From: Bacillota bacterium
GTDB taxonomy: Bacteria > Bacillota > Clostridia > Christensenellales > SZUA-584
Direction: 5' to 3'
Length of the DNA: 23,484 bases
Assembly (NCBI GenBank): GCA_023441905.1
Contig: JAEZNC010000273.1
Span: 1 to 23,484 of the forward strand
Shown: positions 17,300-23,484 of the stretch, one piece after another
Layout of the letters: every line of letters starts with the position of its first letter
How positions within the stretch are numbered: position 1 is the first letter of the stretch
Translations under genes and position numbers: made by a program
Notes under the pieces: generated by a model
What the model was told of the DNA's origin: nothing
Database searches by the model: none
The model's input: the letters and a program-made list of their open reading frames with translations, nothing else

Positions 17300-17881
17300 T
17301 TACTCCTTCTCATTTCGTATGATTTCTCTCATGCACACCACAAGCGCGTGCTCCCATGTCATATGGATATCCTCGATTTCCTCCATAACGTCGGTGGGCG
17401 CGATGCAGCCCACATCACTCAGGGTATGCAGCTTGCCGCCGTCGCGGCCGGTAAAGGAGATGACCGTCATGCCCATCTCACGCGCAAGCTCCGCTGCCTT
17501 AACCACATTGGGCGAATTGCCGCTGCCGCTGTACGCCACAAAAACGTCTCCCTCGGAGCCATAGTTTTTCAGCTGCTCTGTGTAGCACAGGTTGAAATCA
17601 AAGTCGTTTGCAAGGCACGTCAGTATCGGAACGCCGTCACAAAGCGCCATGCATTTGAAGCGCTTTCTATTCTCTAACGATAGCCCTTTTACAAAGTCGT
17701 TTGCAAAGTGGGAAGCAGTCGCCGCGCTTCCGCCATTACCGGCAGAAAATACCCACTTGCCCTCGCGACGCGCACGAAGCAGCACCTCGGCCACCTGATT
17801 CAGCTGGTTGAACGGTGTTTTTTTCAATGTTTTGCACGTATTGTCCGTGTAGTCCACCAAATGTCTGATCATATCCATCAT
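17300..17881 (-). CDS. SIS-domain isomerase, GmhA-like
   Basis: The 193-residue product matches the length and whole architecture of sedoheptulose 7-phosphate isomerase. It has AGNGGSAATASHFANDF (about 47-63), CLANDFDFN, the phosphate loop SGSGNSPNVVKA (about 117-128), FTGRDGGK, and the C-terminal IEDIHMTWEHAL with His residues expected at the active site. Where E. coli GmhA has HFAEEL with the catalytic Glu, this protein has HFANDF, an Asp. GmhA converts sedoheptulose 7-phosphate to D-glycero-D-manno-heptose 7-phosphate; a related ketose-aldose phosphate isomerisation is likely here. GAGGTGAT immediately precedes two tandem ATG codons (17881 and 17878); the second has better spacing. The stop is four bases before the HAD TTG start. 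Confidence 0.87.
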   Translation of the reverse strand: MMDMIRHLVDYTDNTCKTLKKTPFNQLNQVAEVLLRARREGKWVFSAGNGGSAATASHFANDFVKGLSLENRKRFKCMALCDGVPILTCLANDFDFNLCYTEQLKNYGSEGDVFVAYSGSGNSPNVVKAAELAREMGMTVISFTGRDGGKLHTLSDVGCIAPTDVMEEIEDIHMTWEHALVVCMREIIRNEKE

Positions 17882-17910
17882 ATCACCTCATAATTCATCT
17901 CTCCGCGGAC

Positions 17911-19341
17911 TTACCGCAGGGATTTTTCTATTTCTTCCTGCGACGGCTCAACAGGATCGGGCGTGAGCCCGGGAATGTACTTGCACGCTTCATAGAGCGC
18001 TGCCGCGGCTTTGCCGTGAACCGCCGCCACATGGTGAATATACGGCCCGTAAATGAACCTGTGTTCCCACTTAGGCCAATCACCGAATTGCGCCCAAAGA
18101 TAGGTTCCCACGTTTGCGGGTCCGTCGGTGCCCCTGCATTCCCCCATCAACAGGTTATAATTACCGCCAATCCCATCCATCTTGCAGACCGTGATATCTC
18201 CGCCCTTGAGTTCCCAACGACCGGCCGCGGGACATTGGCCGCCAAACTGATCCTCCACCTTCGCATTCTCCTGATCCTTTGCGAGCGAATAGGGGAAATT
18301 GCCGCAATGCCAGAGCAGCTCCGCATTGGGGTTATCGGGATGCCGCACAGTGAGGTCCGCGAGAAACGCGGGCGTACTGCCGCGCCGCGCCGCCTGCAGC
18401 AACGAAACGCTGACCGCGCCCATAACGTCCGTTTCGCAGGCCACGGGCAAGCCCTCATCTGTGAGCTCACCGTTGACAAAGCACGGGAAAACGCCCAACG
18501 CCTGCTGCAACGCGTCCCAGCACTGTATACAGAGTGCCGAAAGCTGTTCGGCATCTGCCCAGCGCTTCATAACCAGCTTTAACGCCGCAAGACTCCTCAT
18601 AGCTTGCTCACTGACCGTGATAAACTTGTACTTTTGTTTAAACCCCTCTATGATGCTCATATATTGAAGGTCGGTACTCTTCATCACCTCAAGCACGTCG
18701 TGTTCGATAACAGCCAGCGATATCGGCACCACTTCAATACCAAACTTTTCGAGCAATTCGCTTTCGTTATACATGACAGACCAGAAAGCGCCCGGCCTTG
18801 TGTCGATCTGCCCAATCCGCAGGCGGCGGAATACCTTGACCGCAGAAGCAACGGAAAGAAAATTCCTGTATCCACGATCGAACGTATCGCTGTCCACAGA
18901 GCTGTTTGTCATATAAGTAAAGGGCACCCCCAGCCGCGAAACCACCTTGCTTGTTGCGAAAAGACCGCACTGTGTATCGCGCATGCGTATGCCATCGGGA
19001 AGCCAAACATCATCCTGAGGACCCCACAACAGCAGCGGCTTATTAACCTTTTTGGCCACCTTGGCGACCGCGTCTTCCGTGCCGAAGTTGCAATGCGGCG
19101 CGAACACCGCGTCCACCTTCTCTTCAATGAAACGCTCTGCCACCCTATCGGCGTCCAGCCCTTCATATATCAAACCTTCCTGGTTCAAAAAGTCGAGAGT
19201 GACTAGCTCCGCATCATATGTCCTGACCTTTTCTTCAATCAGACGTTTATACTTACCGGCTTCTTCTTTGGAGAACACCTTTCTTCTGGTGGGAAGAAAG
19301 CCGATTTTTAACTTATAACGTTGTTTGTATTCCTCCAGCAT
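17911..19341 (-). CDS. L-fucose/L-arabinose isomerase-family protein
   Basis: The preferred start is ATG 19341 with GGAGG five bases upstream, giving 476 residues that begin MLEEYKQRYKLKIGFLPTRR. A 24-residue upstream extension (ATG 19413) is possible but unlike the family N-terminus. The protein has the family's layered N-terminal domains and a C-terminal barrel ending in FIYGPYIHHVAAVHGKAAAAL, where the His residues likely bind metal. The family interconverts aldoses and ketoses using Mn or similar metals; this subgroup is not the classical FucI (about 590 residues). It lies 29 bases before the SIS gene and 246 bases after the PfkB gene, so it could begin a sub-operon. It would supply the ketose for kinase and aldolase. 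Confidence 0.8.
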   Translation of the reverse strand: MLEEYKQRYKLKIGFLPTRRKVFSKEEAGKYKRLIEEKVRTYDAELVTLDFLNQEGLIYEGLDADRVAERFIEEKVDAVFAPHCNFGTEDAVAKVAKKVNKPLLLWGPQDDVWLPDGIRMRDTQCGLFATSKVVSRLGVPFTYMTNSSVDSDTFDRGYRNFLSVASAVKVFRRLRIGQIDTRPGAFWSVMYNESELLEKFGIEVVPISLAVIEHDVLEVMKSTDLQYMSIIEGFKQKYKFITVSEQAMRSLAALKLVMKRWADAEQLSALCIQCWDALQQALGVFPCFVNGELTDEGLPVACETDVMGAVSVSLLQAARRGSTPAFLADLTVRHPDNPNAELLWHCGNFPYSLAKDQENAKVEDQFGGQCPAAGRWELKGGDITVCKMDGIGGNYNLLMGECRGTDGPANVGTYLWAQFGDWPKWEHRFIYGPYIHHVAAVHGKAAAALYEACKYIPGLTPDPVEPSQEEIEKSLR

Positions 19342-19514
19342 AAAAGCCTCCTGAAAAGTATTTTCTAGTTCTCGCTGCGAACAGTCAGGCTGATATATCA
19401 CCACCTTCAGCATTGCGTCCCCGTCGGTACATATCGCCTGCGGAAACCAATTATTCGCTCACCACACCCGGTTCTCCGCGCTTCGCCCTGTTGAAACCCT
19501 TTTATATTCATCAA

Positions 19515-19532
19515 GTAAAGCCCGGGCTTCAC
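19515..19532. promoter_or_regulatory. GC-rich palindrome in the pfkB-isomerase gap
   Basis: An 18-base palindrome with eight of nine pairs, centred on AAGCCCGGGCTT (19518-19529) with flanking GT/AC. It lies in the 246-base gap between the PfkB and isomerase genes. It has no loop, so it is better read as a protein-binding site than a terminator. The rest of the gap shows no clear promoter or gene. Confidence 0.3.
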
Positions 19533-19587
19533 CTGCAATACATGGCATTACGCCCTTTCGTGCTTTTTACCGAGTTTCAGCCGATTC

Positions 19588-20550
19588 TCAGACGCCGCTT
19601 CTCGGCGTATTTCTGATGAATTCACGAACGTTCTTCATACTCATATCAGGCGAGGTGGCGCCAAGCCGCTGCACGGAAAATCCCGCGACCGCATTTGCAA
19701 ATTCCAAACCTTCTTCAAGTTCCCACCCGTTTATAAGCCCCGTCAAAAATCCGGCAACGAAATTGTCTCCGGCGCCGGTTGTATCCACCGCCTTGGTCTT
19801 ATAACACGGGATGCGGCCGCATCTGCCGCGGGATTTGTAAAAGCACCCGTCTTCCCCCATCTTAATCACCACCGTGATATCACTTTTTGCTTCGCGTATG
19901 ATCACATCCGCGATGCGCTCAGGATCAGACTCACCCGTGAGGTATTTTCCTTCCGTATAGCTCGGAATGAAGTAATCAAGATATTCAAGGCTGCTTCTGA
20001 TGCCGTCGAAGCCTGTTCCATAGCTGTCATGCGTCACATCGGCGCTTGTGGTCGCTCCGTTTTCCTTCGCCATTTTAAAAAGCTCGCGGGCACCTGACTT
20101 GTCTAAATACGGGTGGGCAAAAAAGCTCCCAAGATTAACATGGCGCGCCTGCCTGACTGCGGCGGGATTGATGTCTTCCAGCTTGAGTTCCTGAATGCTG
20201 CCGGGCAGAAACAGAAAGCTTCTGTCTCCTTGTTTATTTACCAGCACCACGCTGATGGACGTCTTCAGGCTCGCATCCATACTGACACAGCGCATATTGA
20301 CGCCACTTTGTTTAACTATTTTATAAACTATGTGCGCGAAAGCATCGTTGCCGATCTTTGTTGCGAGCGCCGTTTTTATGCCGAGGCGCGCCATCACCTG
20401 CGAAACGTTTGCGGCGTCGCCGCCGGGAAGCACGGGAACCGCATCCAGTGTGAGGGAGTCCACCGAAAAATCGATGGTTTCACACGGCAACTTAAGCGGT
20501 ATATCCGCACACAAAATCCCCACGTTCAATACATCAATGACTTTGCGCAT
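19588..20550 (-). CDS. PfkB (ribokinase)-family carbohydrate kinase
   Basis: The 320-residue product has the substrate motif PGGDAANVSQVMARLG (about 42-57) and the C-terminal DTTGAGDNFVAGF with catalytic Asp262, both diagnostic of ribokinase-family sugar kinases. It begins three bases after the aldolase stop and is translated from ATG 20550 with AAAGG upstream. Next to a class II aldolase and a ketose-forming isomerase it probably phosphorylates a ketose or ketose phosphate, as fructose/tagatose-phosphate or keto-deoxy sugar kinases do. The coding sequence contains a 21-base stretch (20304-20324, codons for KIVKQS) identical to the repressor promoter region. Confidence 0.9.
   Translation of the reverse strand: MRKVIDVLNVGILCADIPLKLPCETIDFSVDSLTLDAVPVLPGGDAANVSQVMARLGIKTALATKIGNDAFAHIVYKIVKQSGVNMRCVSMDASLKTSISVVLVNKQGDRSFLFLPGSIQELKLEDINPAAVRQARHVNLGSFFAHPYLDKSGARELFKMAKENGATTSADVTHDSYGTGFDGIRSSLEYLDYFIPSYTEGKYLTGESDPERIADVIIREAKSDITVVIKMGEDGCFYKSRGRCGRIPCYKTKAVDTTGAGDNFVAGFLTGLINGWELEEGLEFANAVAGFSVQRLGATSPDMSMKNVREFIRNTPRSGV
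20304..20324. repeat. 21-bp exact copy of the regulator-promoter motif inside the PfkB gene
   Basis: Identical over 21 bases to 22684-22704, in the same orientation; it contains CTTTGTTTAACTATTTTAT. It covers codons 76-82 of the kinase gene. The matching bases stop on both sides, so it is not part of a longer duplication. It may be an intragenic operator for the ROK repressor. Confidence 0.6.
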
Positions 20551-20553
20551 TCT

Positions 20554-21399
20554 TTAATCAGCCTTTCCGCAGCTTCCGAATATCTCCATTTTCCGAATAG
20601 TTTCCTGTTTAACCGCCTCTGCGATCATTACGCATTGCTTAATATAGCTCAATTTATTATCCGCGGCATTATCGCGAATCGAGGCCATTGCTGTGAGTGT
20701 CAGATCCGTATGAATATTGACCTTACAGATACCGTCAACAATTGTGTTTTTAAAATCCTGAGCTGTCAGGCCGGACCCACCGTGCAGCACGAGCGGCTGG
20801 CTGACCGTGGCATTGATTTCCTTCAAACGCTCCAGATTGAGTTTCGGTGTTTCTTTATAAACACCGTGCACCGTACCGATGGATACCGCGAGCGCGTCAA
20901 TTTGCGTCTGCTCGGCAAAATACTTCGCTTCCTGCACATCCGTGTAGATGTGGTCGTCGCTTTGATACAATTCGCCAAGGCCGGATACGTGTCCCAGTTC
21001 AGCTTCCACCGATACATCCAATGGCCGGCAAAGCTCCACTACCCTTTTCGTGATTTCGATATTGTCTTCGAGCGTCTTGTCTGACGCGTCGATCATCACA
21101 GAGGTGAAGCCGCAGTGGACTGCACGCATAATGAGATTAAAATCCACCGCGTGATCAAGATGCACCGCAACCGGAACCGTTGCCTTTTGCGCCATGTCAA
21201 TGATCGTTCCGGCGAAACTTTCCATGGGGATAAGATCCTCAAAAGCTTCTCCATACGCGATGATGACCGGCGATCTCGTTTCTTCCGCAGCGTCCAATAC
21301 GCCTTTGAGCATCTCAATATTGAAAATATCGAAATTACCCACTGCATACTTTTCCTTTTGAGCCTTAGCAAGCATCGTTTTTAAGTTACATAGCGCCAT
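20554..21399 (-). CDS. Class II (zinc) ketose-bisphosphate aldolase
   Basis: The 281-residue product has the usual length of the FbaA/GatY/KbaY family. It has HLDH (80-83: catalytic Asp82 and Zn ligand His83), VEAELGHVSG (about 131-140), SIGTVHGVY (His178) and LHGGSG (His206), so all key residues are present. It cleaves a ketose bisphosphate or phosphate into dihydroxyacetone phosphate and an aldehyde. Start ATG 21399 has a modest AGGAATGG site. It lies between the repressor (31-base gap) and the PfkB kinase (three-base gap), consistent with a kinase-aldolase pair. The sugar (fructose, tagatose, heptulose or keto-deoxy-inositol type) cannot be assigned. Confidence 0.93.
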   Translation of the reverse strand: MALCNLKTMLAKAQKEKYAVGNFDIFNIEMLKGVLDAAEETRSPVIIAYGEAFEDLIPMESFAGTIIDMAQKATVPVAVHLDHAVDFNLIMRAVHCGFTSVMIDASDKTLEDNIEITKRVVELCRPLDVSVEAELGHVSGLGELYQSDDHIYTDVQEAKYFAEQTQIDALAVSIGTVHGVYKETPKLNLERLKEINATVSQPLVLHGGSGLTAQDFKNTIVDGICKVNIHTDLTLTAMASIRDNAADNKLSYIKQCVMIAEAVKQETIRKMEIFGSCGKAD

Positions 21400-21431
21400 A
21401 AAGCCATTCCTATTCTGAATATTTAATCGGC

Positions 21432-22661
21432 TTATCCGATGAGCCGGTTATTGTCAACATCGGAGAACAATTGCTCCAGCACGATTGTGGAAGATGCCTG
21501 ACCGAAGATATCGTCCACAGGGTTATGTATGATTTTCATGTCGTTTCTGTTGAGAAGAGCGGTTTTTTCAAACACTCTCGCAACGACATCGTTAAAGTAC
21601 TTCTTGGCTACCTTCATCCATCTGCACTCCAGTATGATCAAAGAAGGGTTATATGAATTGATGATGTTCACCATCAATGAGCAGATATATTTGGATACTT
21701 TCTCAAATGCTTTCTTCGCCGCTTCGCTGCCATCCAACGCGCGACGCGCCAGCATATCCACCAGATCAGCTTCGTCGTAATCACCCTTGAGTGTTTCCTC
21801 TAGCTCGCTGTCAGGGGTTCCGGCATCTTGGGCAAAGCCTAAATAATTCTCGATGATCGCTTTGTTTGATGTGTACATCTCAACACAGCCGTTGTTTCCG
21901 CATTTGCAGCGCGGGCCGTCCGGATTGAGCGTGTTGTGCCCATTTTCGCCGGCCAGACCGTGATCGCCGTGATAGACGCTGCCGTCGATCAGCACCGCGG
22001 AGCCGATGCCCTCACCGATAGAGCAATAAACCACATTCGGCCTGTTTTCCGTGATGTCTAGCCATTTTAAGTATGCCATGTGGGCGTTTGTGTCTCTTTC
22101 AATATAGGTGGGTATCCCCGTTTCGCCTTCGATGATGCTTTTCAACGGAATATTAACCCAGCTGGTCAGGTTCGTCAAATGACATACCAACCCGCTTTCA
22201 TAATCAACACGACCCGGCAGCGTGATGCCGATGCCAATGATCTTGGGTGATTCATCATTCATCTCTGCAAGAATTTTGTTGATACTGCGCACAATCATGG
22301 ATATCGTATTTTCCACGCTTTGGTCTTCTTTTAGTTGTACAACGATACCTTTTGACACCTTACTCGCACTCATATCAAAAAGGTCAACCGTGATGGTATT
22401 TAATTTTAAATTGATACCGATGATATTATATGCGTCATTATTAAGCCGGTAGATAACTGGCTTTCTGCCGCCTATTGAATTGGCATAACCCTCTTCAGCA
22501 ACGATGTTTTTACGAACGAGTTCACTGACAAGCGTATTGACAGTTACTGTTGTCAGCTTTGTCTGCTGCGCGATTTCGGGCTTTGTAATCAGTCTGTTTT
22601 TCTTAATCACCTTTAATATTTCGAGCATATTATTTTTTCTTAACATTGCCGTTGTCAGCAC
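21432..22661 (-). CDS. ROK-family transcriptional repressor (NagC/XylR type)
   Basis: The 409-residue product has an N-terminal winged helix (about 8-70; ITKPEIAQQTKLTTVTVNTLVSELVRK is helix-turn-helix-like) and a C-terminal ROK sugar-binding domain. That domain has IERDTNAH, GLAGENGHNT and the zinc loop CKCGNNGCVE. The start is GTG 22661 with AAGGTGG nine bases upstream. It heads the long minus operon, so it probably regulates its own operon in response to a sugar or sugar phosphate. The motif TTTGTTTAAC, close to known XylR operator cores, occurs just upstream, at the importer promoter and inside the PfkB gene. Confidence 0.92.
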   Translation of the reverse strand: MLTTAMLRKNNMLEILKVIKKNRLITKPEIAQQTKLTTVTVNTLVSELVRKNIVAEEGYANSIGGRKPVIYRLNNDAYNIIGINLKLNTITVDLFDMSASKVSKGIVVQLKEDQSVENTISMIVRSINKILAEMNDESPKIIGIGITLPGRVDYESGLVCHLTNLTSWVNIPLKSIIEGETGIPTYIERDTNAHMAYLKWLDITENRPNVVYCSIGEGIGSAVLIDGSVYHGDHGLAGENGHNTLNPDGPRCKCGNNGCVEMYTSNKAIIENYLGFAQDAGTPDSELEETLKGDYDEADLVDMLARRALDGSEAAKKAFEKVSKYICSLMVNIINSYNPSLIILECRWMKVAKKYFNDVVARVFEKTALLNRNDMKIIHNPVDDIFGQASSTIVLEQLFSDVDNNRLIG

Positions 22662-22666
22662 GATAT

Positions 22667-22747
22667 TTAGCCACCTTTTAAGACACTTTGTTTAACTATT
22701 TTATTTACAAATTGATTAACTCTTGAACAAATGAAATTATAAATCAT
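22667..22747 (-). CDS. Possible 26-residue leader ORF before the repressor gene
   Basis: ATG 22745-22747 directly follows GGAGGTGAT, a nine-base match to the 16S rRNA anti-SD, though spacing is tight. The peptide is MIYNFICSRVNQFVNKIVK then QSVLKGG, ending at TAA 22667-22669, five bases before the repressor GTG start. The repressor ribosome site lies within its last codons, so coupling is possible. The KIVKQS codons are the 21-base repeat shared with the PfkB gene. It would need a promoter upstream of 22750, not the one at 22702-22730. It may simply be chance. Confidence 0.3.
   Translation of the reverse strand: MIYNFICSRVNQFVNKIVKQSVLKGG
22684..22711. promoter_or_regulatory. Probable ROK repressor operator
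   Basis: TTTGT (22687-22691) and ACAAA (22707-22711) form the ends of a 25-base imperfect inverted repeat containing TTTGTTTAAC and TTATTTACAAA. The 25-base size and TTTGTTTAA core resemble published Bacillus XylR operators. It overlaps the -10 and start point of the predicted repressor promoter, a typical autorepression layout. Confidence 0.5.
22702..22730 (-). promoter_or_regulatory. Predicted promoter of the repressor/aldolase operon
   Basis: On the minus strand TTGTTC (22730-22725), a 17-base spacer, and TAAATA (22707-22702). Both boxes are moderate matches. The start point would lie inside the operator-like repeat, about 35 bases before the repressor GTG. Confidence 0.4.
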
Positions 22748-22918
22748 ATCACCTCCAACGTCAATAGCACTCCGAAAAAATTTAGAAAAAGAATTAGATA
22801 TTGATAAAAGGCTTCTGTATGATCGTTTTTCCGAATTGTGTTAAGTATATACCTCTGTTCTAGACAAGTACCCCAGAAAACAGAAAATGCAAATTCACGG
22901 CAAAAAATTTTTTCTAGT

Positions 22919-22947
22919 TTGACAACCAGCAGTTCATATCCTAGTAA
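22919..22947 (+). promoter_or_regulatory. Possible promoter of the right-edge secreted-protein gene
   Basis: A perfect TTGACA (22919-22924), a 17-base spacer and a weak TAGTAA (22942-22947). An A6T6 tract (22902-22913) just upstream could act as an UP element. It implies a 5' leader of about 200 bases. Confidence 0.35.
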
Positions 22948-23002
22948 ATTTCGTCTGCCGGGTATAGGAGGAATATCCCTTCCAGAATCTTTCTCAAGAC
23001 AC

Positions 23003-23026
23003 AAGGAGGTGTTAATGGTATTCTAA
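23003..23026 (+). promoter_or_regulatory. Strong Shine-Dalgarno with three-codon mini-ORF in the leader
   Basis: AAGGAGGTG is followed by ATG GTA TTC TAA (23015-23026), a Met-Val-Phe mini-ORF. It lies about 140 bases before the real start at 23156. A near-perfect SD in a long leader resembles the SD-based mRNA stabilisers known in Bacillus (STAB-SD); a translated mini-ORF is also possible. Function is inferred. Confidence 0.35.
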
Positions 23027-23155
23027 TATCAGAAGGGGCGCAAACTGGTCACAGACAATTTGCCTGCTTTTATTGATAACACATAGTCTGACGACCATAA
23101 AATGCTTGGCGAAAGGTTATGTGTATTTCCTCACTTTATGAAAGGAGCTGAAAAC

Positions 23156-23484
23156 ATGGCAAAATTTTTCAAAAAACTCTACGTATTTCTTCTTGTCGTA
23201 ATTATGTGCACCAGCATGTTCAACGTACAGGCTTTTGCCAAGGAGACTCTGGAGTCCGGCAATATCTGGTACGGAGATGAAGTCTCTGTTGATGTAACTG
23301 CCGGTACCGAGGGCTATACCTACATGACATGCTTCCAGACTCCCCGTCATGCTTATGAGATCAGCAATCATGTTGTGGATAATGCAATTCCCCAGACGTT
23401 TGCTTTGGTCGACACGGTCGAATATGATGGCGAGACTTGGACTCCGGATGGACTTTATGTCAGCGGACAGAGCAACTATGAAGT
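23156..23484 (+). CDS. Secreted protein of unknown function (partial)
   Basis: The frame starts at ATG 23156 with AAAGGAGC seven bases upstream and runs off the right edge after 109 codons. It begins MAKFFKKLYVFLLVVIMCTS and continues MFNVQAFA-KE, a clear Sec signal peptide with likely cleavage after AFA (about residue 28). The mature part (ETLESGNIWYGDEVSVDVTA...) is acidic and rich in Thr, Tyr and Val, suggesting an extracellular beta-rich surface protein. I do not recognise a domain in the visible part. It is divergent from the repressor operon and need not belong to the sugar locus. Confidence 0.75.
   Translation, partial: MAKFFKKLYVFLLVVIMCTSMFNVQAFAKETLESGNIWYGDEVSVDVTAGTEGYTYMTCFQTPRHAYEISNHVVDNAIPQTFALVDTVEYDGETWTPDGLYVSGQSNYE

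Larger units (their letters stand above)
22662..23155. promoter_or_regulatory. Divergent regulatory region
   Basis: This region of about 490 bases separates the minus-strand repressor operon from the plus-strand secreted-protein gene. It contains the repressor promoter and operator (22684-22730), a possible 26-codon leader ORF (22667-22747), an A6T6 tract (22902-22913), a possible plus promoter (22919-22947), and two Shine-Dalgarno-like sequences without a normal gene (22967-22973 and 23003-23010). Reading frames of 62-86 codons at 22744-23026 lack recognisable domains and are not accepted as genes. Confidence 0.5.

Noticed and set aside
14458..17881. Complete ADP-heptose biosynthesis cluster
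   Set aside because: No nucleotidyltransferase domain or gene, no epimerase, and the HAD protein is not of GmhB type; the operon also has an importer, aldolase and repressor.
22744..23026. Frames of 62 and 86 codons on opposite strands, possible transposase remnant
   Set aside because: No domain I can name and no terminal inverted repeats; the sequence is better explained as promoter and leader DNA.
1..23484. CRISPR arrays, tRNA or rRNA genes, insertion sequences
   Set aside because: No regularly spaced repeats, no tRNA or rRNA-like segments and no transposase seen on reading both strands.

Overview
The window looks like chromosomal DNA from a low-to-mid GC Firmicute, probably a gut-type member of the Clostridia. 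The signs are strong AGGAGG-type ribosome binding sites, some GTG and TTG starts, a lipoprotein sugar-binding protein with a Ser/Glu/Pro-rich linker, ROK-family proteins, and near-consensus sigma-A type promoters. Species cannot be told from sequence alone. Nearly all of the window is one carbohydrate-use locus. It is flanked by the 5' ends of two secreted-protein genes that run off both edges.

Layout. (1) 1-100, minus: N-terminal signal/anchor segment of a secreted or membrane protein. (2) 101-812: AT-rich non-coding DNA. (3) 813-2987, minus: galactose mutarotase-like protein and a Gfo/Idh/MocA oxidoreductase. (4) 3376-8131, plus, divergent from (3): uronate-isomerase-like amidohydrolase, a TIM-barrel sugar isomerase/epimerase, and two different uroporphyrinogen-decarboxylase-superfamily proteins. 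(5) 8132-8428: back-to-back terminators between convergent operons. (6) 13328 down to 8429, minus: a ribose-type ABC importer (lipoprotein, fused double ATPase, two permeases) behind its own strong promoter. A large hairpin lies between the binding-protein gene and the ATPase gene. (7) 22661 down to 13504, minus: a nine-gene operon of ROK repressor, class II aldolase, PfkB kinase, fucose-isomerase-like protein, GmhA-like SIS isomerase, HAD phosphatase, an uncharacterised deoxyhypusine-synthase-like protein, an HldE/RfaE-like kinase and a ROK sugar kinase. (8) 22662-23484: regulatory DNA and the start of a secreted protein on the plus strand.

How the genes may work together (inference). The importer brings in a monosaccharide or small sugar derivative; no glycoside hydrolase is visible. 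The fucose-isomerase-like protein, PfkB kinase and class II aldolase form a classical isomerase-kinase-aldolase route. A second set (GmhA-like, HldE-like, HAD) resembles the early steps of heptose-phosphate metabolism but has no nucleotidyltransferase, and a DHS-like protein of unknown function sits inside it. On the left, the oxidoreductase, TIM-barrel isomerase, mutarotase and amidohydrolase suggest oxidative or keto-sugar chemistry. One of the two UroD-like proteins keeps the His-x-Cys...Cys pattern of zinc methyltransferases. A shared motif (TTTGTTTAAC and/or TTATTTACAAA) near three promoters suggests that the ROK repressor controls much of the locus. The least explained part is the SIS-HAD-DHS-like-HldE-like block.
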